Below the pieces are notes generated by a model that had not been told where the DNA came from, did no database searches, and saw only the letters and a program-made list of their open reading frames with translations. The translations under genes and the position numbers were made by a program. A DNA stretch of 9,054 bases from an uncultured Gammaproteobacteria bacterium (GTDB lineage Bacteria > Pseudomonadota > Gammaproteobacteria > UBA9214), in contig CAJQOV010000127.1 in the NCBI GenBank assembly GCA_905480065.1, positions 1 through 9,054 of the forward strand, read 5' to 3'. Positions 5,189-9,054 of the stretch are shown here, piece after piece. Position 1 is the first letter of the stretch. Each line of letters begins with the position of its first letter.

Positions 5189-6682
5189 TCAATCCACCGG
5201 CAGGTTTTCGCGCAGCTGCTCGAGCCGGATCTGGCCGGGCAGTACCTCCCGGGCCAGCAGTTTTGCCTGCAGGATGTCCAGCAGCGGGGCCGGCATGCAG
5301 GCATAGAAATCAAGGCTGGTGATGTCGTCCAGTTCGCCGATGATCGTGGCGAGCAGGCTCTCCACCGTGGCGTTGTCCCCGGCCTTGAGTGCGCGGTAGT
5401 GGAAATTGTCCAGTGCATCATCCCAGGAGCGACACAGGTTACCCAGGTAGTGACTGTTGCCCGGAGTAGTGATCCAGTAGAGCCGCAACTGCTCGGCGAT
5501 ATCCAGTGCCATGGCGTGCTCGATCAGGCTTTTTACCGGACCGAAACCGGTATTCACGGCAACGAAGGCCAGCGAGCGGGGTGAATCTTCGTCCAGTATG
5601 AAATTGCCGCGCGGTCCATGGAGGGTCAGGTTGCTGTTGGGGCGCAGTGCGGCAACTTTCCCGCTGAATGGATTGCCGGATACAACCGGTATGTGAAACT
5701 GCAGGTTCATGTCGTCGCACGGACAACTGGCGATCGAGCAGTTCTGCGCTGCGCCGCTGTCTGTTTGTAGTGCGAGATACTGGCCGGCGAGGAAGCGCAG
5801 GCGCCGCGTGCGCGGGGTGCGGGCATGCAGGATCAGTACCCGGTCATTGACCGGTTCGACTTTCCGTACCTTGACCTCGATCTGCTGCAGCGGGATATCG
5901 CTTGAGCTGTTTGCCTCGTCGGCTTCCAGTACCACGTCGGTAACGGCGGTGTTGGCGCAGGCCAGGATGTAGCCCAGTGCCTTTTCCGTTTCGCTGAAGG
6001 CATAGTCGTGGGTGCTGATTTTTTTTACCTCGCCGGACAGTACCTTGCACTTGCACAGGCCGCAATTACCGTTGCTGCAGCCGTAGTTCAGCGCGAGACC
6101 GCCACGCAGGCCGGCCTCCAGGATGGAATCGGAACCCTCGATGAAGAATTCATGCCCACTGGGCAGGATGCGTACCTGTGCGGCCATAACCCTGAGAAAC
6201 GCCTCCCGCGCAATGAATCCGGTTGAGTTGTCCGCCGGTTCGATGGCCTCGAGAGAGCGGAAAAAACTCTCACGCAGTGTACTAAATGCCGCGGCACGCG
6301 TCTTCTCGTCTGCGTCCGCGCTGACTTCGTTAATCCTGTCCTTCAGTTCGTCGATGATCGTGCCGCTGCGCCGCGCGGCCTGGCGTTCCCTGGCCAGCTC
6401 CCGGCCCAGCGAGTAGATCCGCGCGGACAGCGTATCGACATCGGGTTGCTCCTCGTCGGCACGGATGATCTTGTTGACTGCCTGTTCCTTGATCGAGCCG
6501 ACCCGCTCGAGCATGGTGGTGTCCTCGATCTCGGTCTGTGGATAGGCGTGCAGCAGGTCGGCAAGTAACAGTTCGCCCTCGAAGGTGCGCAATTCACCAC
6601 GCTGGATCTGTTTTTGCAGGGTGCCGCGCTTGACACCGACCAGGCGTGCGGCGCGTGACAGTGTGATCAGGCTTGGCAGCAT
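5189..6682 (-). CDS. HTH - [2Fe-2S] ferredoxin - flavoreductase-like fusion protein, putative redox-responsive regulator
   Basis: I do not recognise a named family for this 497-residue protein. Residues about 5-48 resemble a MerR/excisionase-type helix-turn-helix (SRAARLVGVKRGTLQK, then RGEL and the LLLADLLHAYP strand/helix). Residues about 55-145 are charged and helical, possibly a coiled coil. Residues about 170-255 are a plant-type ferredoxin domain with C202, C207, C210 (CX4CX2C) and C242, enough for one [2Fe-2S] cluster. From 266 on it resembles the ferredoxin-NADP reductase fold: a barrel with GQYLAL (300-305) and LHGPRGNFIL (354-363), then a nucleotide-binding lobe with NTGFGPVKSLIE (377-388). 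The flavin signature is degenerate (QNCS instead of RxYS), as are GGTG (VNTG) and CGPP (CMPA). There is no membrane segment, so it is cytoplasmic. AGAAGGG lies ten bases before the ATG. It could be a regulator or an oxidoreductase with an odd N-terminus. The domain calls are firm; the function is inferred. Confidence 0.85.
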   Translation of the reverse strand: MLPSLITLSRAARLVGVKRGTLQKQIQRGELRTFEGELLLADLLHAYPQTEIEDTTMLERVGSIKEQAVNKIIRADEEQPDVDTLSARIYSLGRELARERQAARRSGTIIDELKDRINEVSADADEKTRAAAFSTLRESFFRSLEAIEPADNSTGFIAREAFLRVMAAQVRILPSGHEFFIEGSDSILEAGLRGGLALNYGCSNGNCGLCKCKVLSGEVKKISTHDYAFSETEKALGYILACANTAVTDVVLEADEANSSSDIPLQQIEVKVRKVEPVNDRVLILHARTPRTRRLRFLAGQYLALQTDSGAAQNCSIASCPCDDMNLQFHIPVVSGNPFSGKVAALRPNSNLTLHGPRGNFILDEDSPRSLAFVAVNTGFGPVKSLIEHAMALDIAEQLRLYWITTPGNSHYLGNLCRSWDDALDNFHYRALKAGDNATVESLLATIIGELDDITSLDFYACMPAPLLDILQAKLLAREVLPGQIRLEQLRENLPVD

Positions 6683-6710
6683 GTCGACTCGGCCCTTCTG
6701 AAACCCGTTA

Positions 6711-6718
6711 TGTGCACA
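6711..6718. promoter_or_regulatory. TGTGCACA palindrome next to the -10 of the HTH-ferredoxin gene
   Basis: A perfect 8-bp palindrome lies between the -10 element and the expected transcription start of the minus-strand gene, a usual place for an autoregulatory operator. Its flanks match only partly, so it is short. The role is inferred from position. Confidence 0.3.
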
Positions 6719-6745
6719 CTATAACGCATCGTTCTGCACAGGCAA
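6718..6745 (-). promoter_or_regulatory. Candidate sigma70 promoter of the HTH-ferredoxin-reductase gene
   Basis: On the minus strand, TTGCCT (6745-6740) and TATAGT (6723-6718) are 16 bases apart and match the consensus at four and five of six positions. The predicted start near 6711 leaves a leader of about 28 bases that contains AGAAGGG. This is one of the better promoter-like pairs in the window. Confidence 0.5.
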
Positions 6746-6795
6746 CGTTTGCCGGCGAAACGGCCGAATTACGCCGGCGCCAGCTGTGAAACGGC

Positions 6796-6815
6796 GCTGC
6801 TATACTGGCAGCAGC
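6796..6815. promoter_or_regulatory. Inverted repeat GCTGCT-N8-AGCAGC over the macro-domain gene promoter
   Basis: Two perfect 6-base arms (6796-6801 and 6810-6815) flank eight bases and cover the extended -10 element at 6798-6806. A regulator bound here would block transcription of the macro-domain gene. It could be the operator of the divergently encoded HTH protein, but its sequence does not match the TGTGCACA site. Confidence 0.35.
6798..6806 (+). promoter_or_regulatory. Extended -10 promoter of the macro-domain gene
   Basis: TGCTATACT is a TGn-extended -10 element with TATACT matching five of six consensus bases. No good -35 lies 17 bases upstream, which extended -10 promoters can tolerate. 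The start would be near 6813, giving a leader of about 60 bases. Confidence 0.45.
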
Positions 6816-6872
6816 ACGGCCGGTTTGCGGCGGCCGTTGTTCAGGGTGCAGGCACGAAGGCCGGTATTTTTC

Positions 6873-7370
6873 ATGATCGAGATCATCAAGGCGGATATCA
6901 CCACGCTCGCGGTTGACGCCATCGTCAATGCGGCCAACCGCAGTCTGCTCGGCGGTGGCGGGGTGGATGGCGCAATTCACCGGGCGGCAGGCCCGTTGCT
7001 GCTGCAATTTTGCAAAACCCTGGATGGCTGTCGCACCGGCGAGGCAAAGATCAGTCCCGGCTTCAAGCTGCCGGCCAGGCGCGTGATCCATACCGTCGGC
7101 CCGGTCTGGCGGGGTGGTGATCATTACGAGGCGAAACTGCTGCGGGCCAGTTATATCAACAGCTTCGAGCTGGCGCTGGAAAACGGGGTGCGCAGCATTG
7201 CCTTCCCGTCGATCAGTGCCGGGGTGTACGGCTACCCGAAGCAAGCGGCGGCACGGATTGCGCTGTCTGTGATGCGCGACTACGAAGACCGTTTCGAGCG
7301 GATCATCGCCTGCTGTTTCAGTGCGGAAGCTGCAGACTTGTACCGGCAGCTGCTGGACGCAGGCCGGTAA
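6873..7370 (+). CDS. ymdB: Macro-domain O-acetyl-ADP-ribose deacetylase (YmdB-like)
   Basis: A stand-alone macro domain of 165 residues, close to E. coli YmdB along its length. This family removes the acetyl group from O-acetyl-ADP-ribose, and related MacroD enzymes remove mono-ADP-ribose from proteins; E. coli YmdB also modulates RNase III. Visible elements are ADIT (7-10, adenine-contacting D9), DAIVNAAN (15-22), the GGGGVDGAIHRAAG loop (27-40) with the probable catalytic D32, ARRVIHTVGPVW (68-79), and SISAGVYGYP (113-122) forming the phosphate/ribose pocket. I chose the ATG at 6873 over the in-frame GTG at 6786 because the protein then starts right at the first strand of the fold, and because GAAGG lies 12-13 bases upstream, a little far. 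The gene is divergent from the HTH-ferredoxin gene and 110 bases before the Memo-like gene. It is cytoplasmic. Confidence 0.93.
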   Translation: MIEIIKADITTLAVDAIVNAANRSLLGGGGVDGAIHRAAGPLLLQFCKTLDGCRTGEAKISPGFKLPARRVIHTVGPVWRGGDHYEAKLLRASYINSFELALENGVRSIAFPSISAGVYGYPKQAAARIALSVMRDYEDRFERIIACCFSAEAADLYRQLLDAGR

Positions 7371-7449
7371 CGGCCGGTGGTCTGAGCGAGCTGGTCCCGC
7401 CGGGTCCGGGGCGTCGCGTGCAGTGCTTGAGTTTCGGTGTCTGCGACCC

Positions 7450-7473
7450 CATCTTTGCCAGTAGAAGATGAGG
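7450..7473 (+). promoter_or_regulatory. Hairpin abutting the ribosome-binding site of the Memo-like gene
   Basis: CATCTT (7450-7455) and AAGATG (7465-7470) form a perfect 6-bp stem with a 9-base loop. The likely Shine-Dalgarno sequence GAGG (7470-7473) begins inside the 3' arm. No T run follows, so it is not a terminator. It might modulate initiation at the ATG at 7481. The rest of the 110-base gap from 7371 shows no recognised element. Confidence 0.25.
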
Positions 7474-7480
7474 TATTTCC

Positions 7481-8281
7481 ATGCATAGTACGAGACCCCC
7501 CGCGGTGGCGGGCCTTTTCTACCCGGCGCATCCGGCTGAACTGTCAGCCGGGGTACGGGCGCTGCTGCAAGCTGCGCCGGACGCCGCCGAGCCGCGCATA
7601 CCGAAGGCGCTGATTGTGCCGCATGCCGGTTATGTCTATTCCGGTCCGGTTGCCGGACAGGCCTATGCCAGGTTGCGGCCGCTTGCCGGGCGCATCACCC
7701 GCGTCGTGTTGCTTGGTCCGGTACATCGCGTACCGGTTCGCGGGCTGGCGTTGCCACAGGCGACGGCCTTTGCAACCCCGCTCGGAGAAATTCCACTCGA
7801 CACCGAAGCCATGGCGGCGTTGGCGGACCTGCCGCAGGTAGTGATCAGCGAACCGGCCCATGCGCAGGAGCACTCGCTGGAGGTACACCTGCCGTTCCTG
7901 CAAACCGTACTCGGTGCGTTTCGCCTGCTGCCGCTGGCAGTCGGTGACGCCAGCGCCGCAGAGGTGGCCGAGGTGCTGGCGCGTGTCTGGGGCGGGGCAG
8001 AGACGCTGATCGTGGTCAGTTCCGATCTGTCGCATTATCTGCCCTACCTTGAGGCGCAGCGCACGGATCGCGAAACGGTGCGCCATATCCTCGCGCTGCG
8101 GCCGGATCTCGATCACCACGCGGCCTGTGGTGCCACGCCGGTGAATGGCTTGCTGGAGTTTGCCGGCCAGCATGCGTTGCAGGCCGAGCTGATCGACCTG
8201 CGCAACTCCGGGGATACCGCCGGCGACCGGTCGCGCGTGGTCGGCTACGCGGCGATCGCCTTTTACGAGGCGGCGACATGA
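7481..8281 (+). CDS. AmmeMemoRadiSam system protein B (Memo-like)
   Basis: A complete 266-residue protein of the Memo family, related to human MEMO1 and to class III extradiol dioxygenases. The metal-site residues of MEMO1 are all here: H48 in VPHAGYVYSG, H82 in LLGPVHRVP, and C216 in AACGATPV. Further family motifs are the start PAVAGLFYP (7-15), EHSLEVHLPFLQ (130-141), and SSDLSHY (180-186) with D182 and H185. MEMO1 has been described as a copper- or iron-binding protein; the bacterial role is not established. It is the first gene of the conserved B-A-radical SAM triad and overlaps the next gene by four bases (ATGA). GAGG is placed seven bases before the ATG. It is cytoplasmic, with no signal peptide or membrane segment. 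Confidence 0.95.
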   Translation: MHSTRPPAVAGLFYPAHPAELSAGVRALLQAAPDAAEPRIPKALIVPHAGYVYSGPVAGQAYARLRPLAGRITRVVLLGPVHRVPVRGLALPQATAFATPLGEIPLDTEAMAALADLPQVVISEPAHAQEHSLEVHLPFLQTVLGAFRLLPLAVGDASAAEVAEVLARVWGGAETLIVVSSDLSHYLPYLEAQRTDRETVRHILALRPDLDHHAACGATPVNGLLEFAGQHALQAELIDLRNSGDTAGDRSRVVGYAAIAFYEAAT

Positions 8282-8850
8282 GCGCCACGCATGAACCGGG
8301 CGCAACCTTGCTGCTGGTGGCGCGGGATGTCATTGCGCGTACCCTGGGCCAGCCCGGCGTCGCTCACGACCGGCCCGCCTGGCTGCAGGAACCGGGCGCA
8401 ACCTTCGTTACCTTGACCCGGTCGGGCCAGCTGCGTGGCTGTATTGGCAGCCTGCAAGCGCACCGCAGTCTGCTCGAGGACGTGTCCTCCAACGCGCTGG
8501 CCGCCGCACTGCACGACCCGCGCTTTATGCCGTTGTCCGCGCAGGAATTGCCGGACACCCGTATCGAGGTGTCGTTACTTTCCAGCGCTACCGAACTGCA
8601 ATTCGAGACCGAGGCAGAGGTCCATGCGCGCCTGCAGCCGGGGATCGACGGCGTGCTGCTGGAATATGGCAGGGCGCGCGGTACGTTCCTCCCGCAGGTC
8701 TGGGAATCCCTGCCGCGTCCGCAGGATTTTCTTGCGCACCTCAAGCGCAAGGCCGGGTCGCCAGCGGATTTCTGGCATGCCGACATCCGCCTGTCGCGCT
8801 ATACCGTAACCTGCTGGAAAGAGGCAGACCAAAGCCATGTCCCCGTCTGA
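8278..8850 (+). CDS. AmmeMemoRadiSam system protein A (AMMECR1-like)
   Basis: A complete 190-residue AMMECR1-domain protein, normal for the bacterial form. The signature LRGCIGS (52-58) is intact, preceded by GATFVTLT (40-47) and followed by DVSSNALAAALHDPRF (68-83). The C-terminal half has the expected ISVL-like strand (IEVSLLS, 96-102), IDGVLLEYGRARGTFLPQVW (123-142), and FLAHLKRKAG (151-160). The invariant RGC cysteine, C55, suggests a catalytic or ligand role, but no reaction is proven for the family. The start overlaps the Memo-like stop in ATGA, and the end overlaps the next gene by 14 bases, so the three products are probably made together. The gene contains a 17-base direct repeat (8293-8309 and 8389-8405) encoding EPGAT twice. 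Confidence 0.95.
   Translation: MSATHEPGATLLLVARDVIARTLGQPGVAHDRPAWLQEPGATFVTLTRSGQLRGCIGSLQAHRSLLEDVSSNALAAALHDPRFMPLSAQELPDTRIEVSLLSSATELQFETEAEVHARLQPGIDGVLLEYGRARGTFLPQVWESLPRPQDFLAHLKRKAGSPADFWHADIRLSRYTVTCWKEADQSHVPV
8293..8405 (+). repeat. 17-base direct repeat inside the AMMECR1-like gene
   Basis: GAACCGGGCGCAACCTT occurs at 8293-8309 and again at 8389-8405, identical and 96 bases apart. The offset is a multiple of three, so both copies are read in the same frame as EPGAT plus a hydrophobic residue. The second copy sits in the conserved strand before LRGCIGS; the first is at the variable N-terminus. Confidence 0.8.
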
Positions 8851-9054
8851 CGCAACGCAGCTGTATCCCGCGCGCTGGTGGCACCGGCTGCCGGACGGGC
8901 GTATCCAGTGCGACCTGTGTCCGCGTGACTGCAAGCTGCGCGAGGGTCAGCGCGGCGCATGCTTCGTGCGCATGCGGGAGGGCGATCAGATGGTGCTGAC
9001 CACCTACGGGCGCTCGTCCGGCTTCTGTATCGATCCGATCGAGAAGAAGCCGCT
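8837..9054 (+). CDS. AmmeMemoRadiSam system radical SAM enzyme, N-terminal part (runs off window)
   Basis: The first 72 residues of the third AmmeMemoRadiSam gene, open to the window end. They contain a cysteine cluster CDLCPRDC (C25, C28, C32) followed by C42, and the stretch DPIEKKPL (66-72 and on) that precedes the radical SAM core in this family (related to pyruvate formate-lyase activating enzymes). The CX3CX2C motif that binds the [4Fe-4S] cluster and S-adenosylmethionine must lie beyond the window. The N-terminal cysteines could hold an extra cluster or a metal. The ATG at 8837 lies inside the 3' end of the AMMECR1-like gene, with AAAGAGG upstream. The identification rests on these motifs and on gene order. 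Confidence 0.92.
   Translation, partial: MSPSDATQLYPARWWHRLPDGRIQCDLCPRDCKLREGQRGACFVRMREGDQMVLTTYGRSSGFCIDPIEKKP

Noticed and set aside
6746..6762. CGTTT-N7-AAACG inverted repeat upstream of the minus-strand -35
   Set aside because: Only 5-base arms with mismatched inner bases; listed as context for the divergent region but too weak to call as an operator.
6786..6872. GTG at 6786 as start of the macro-domain gene
   Set aside because: The extra 29 residues are Arg-rich and unlike the fold, and they would overlap the extended -10 promoter; the ATG at 6873 begins exactly at the first strand.
7544..8305. A 253-codon minus-strand frame opposite the Memo-like gene
   Set aside because: Shadow of the Memo-like coding region, whose metal ligands and motifs are intact.
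1..9054. Search for tRNAs, CRISPR arrays, insertion sequences, attachment sites or defence genes
   Set aside because: No cloverleaf-like sequence, spaced repeats, transposase or integrase motifs were seen; the window is almost fully occupied by chromosomal genes.

Overview
This is a chromosomal segment of a gammaproteobacterium with fairly high G+C. The evidence is the gene order degS/algW - nif3 - petA-petB-petC - sspA - sspB, which is typical of that class, together with SspA and SspB sequences that match the enterobacterial/pseudomonad proteins nearly motif for motif. The genus cannot be fixed from the sequence. I see no tRNA, rRNA, CRISPR array, insertion sequence or prophage gene. No gene-free stretch exceeds 300 bases; the longest gap is the 215 bases before petA.

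Layout. (1) 1-422, minus strand: the N-terminal part of a DegS/AlgW-type periplasmic stress protease, cut by the window edge. (2) 497-1258: a Nif3-like dinuclear-metal protein, transcribed divergently from degS and followed by a good candidate intrinsic terminator. (3) 1474-4051: petABC, the complete cytochrome bc1 complex (Rieske protein, one-piece cytochrome b, cytochrome c1), with start/stop overlaps that indicate tight co-translation. (4) 4094-5187: sspA and sspB, encoding the stringent-starvation RNA polymerase partner and the ClpXP adaptor. (5) 5189-6682, minus strand: an unusual 497-residue protein that joins a MerR/excisionase-like DNA-binding domain, a helical linker, a plant-type [2Fe-2S] ferredoxin domain and a ferredoxin-NADP-reductase-like module. 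The usual FAD and NAD signatures of that module are degenerate. It converges on sspB with one base between the stop codons. (6) 6873-7370, plus strand: a YmdB-type macro-domain ADP-ribose hydrolase, divergent from the previous gene. The 190-base region between them carries back-to-back candidate promoters, each next to or over a short palindrome. (7) 7481-9054: the AmmeMemoRadiSam triad (Memo-like B, AMMECR1-like A, radical SAM enzyme) with overlapping reading frames; the third gene runs off the window.

How the genes work together. petABC forms one respiratory enzyme that passes electrons from quinol to cytochrome c. SspA and SspB belong to stress physiology and protein quality control, as does DegS/AlgW through regulated proteolysis of an anti-sigma factor. 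The AmmeMemoRadiSam triad is widely conserved but has no settled biochemical function. The best candidate for something under-described is the HTH-ferredoxin-flavoreductase-like fusion: its architecture suggests a one-component redox- or Fe-S-sensing transcription regulator, possibly acting on its own promoter and on the divergent macro-domain gene. That role is inference.
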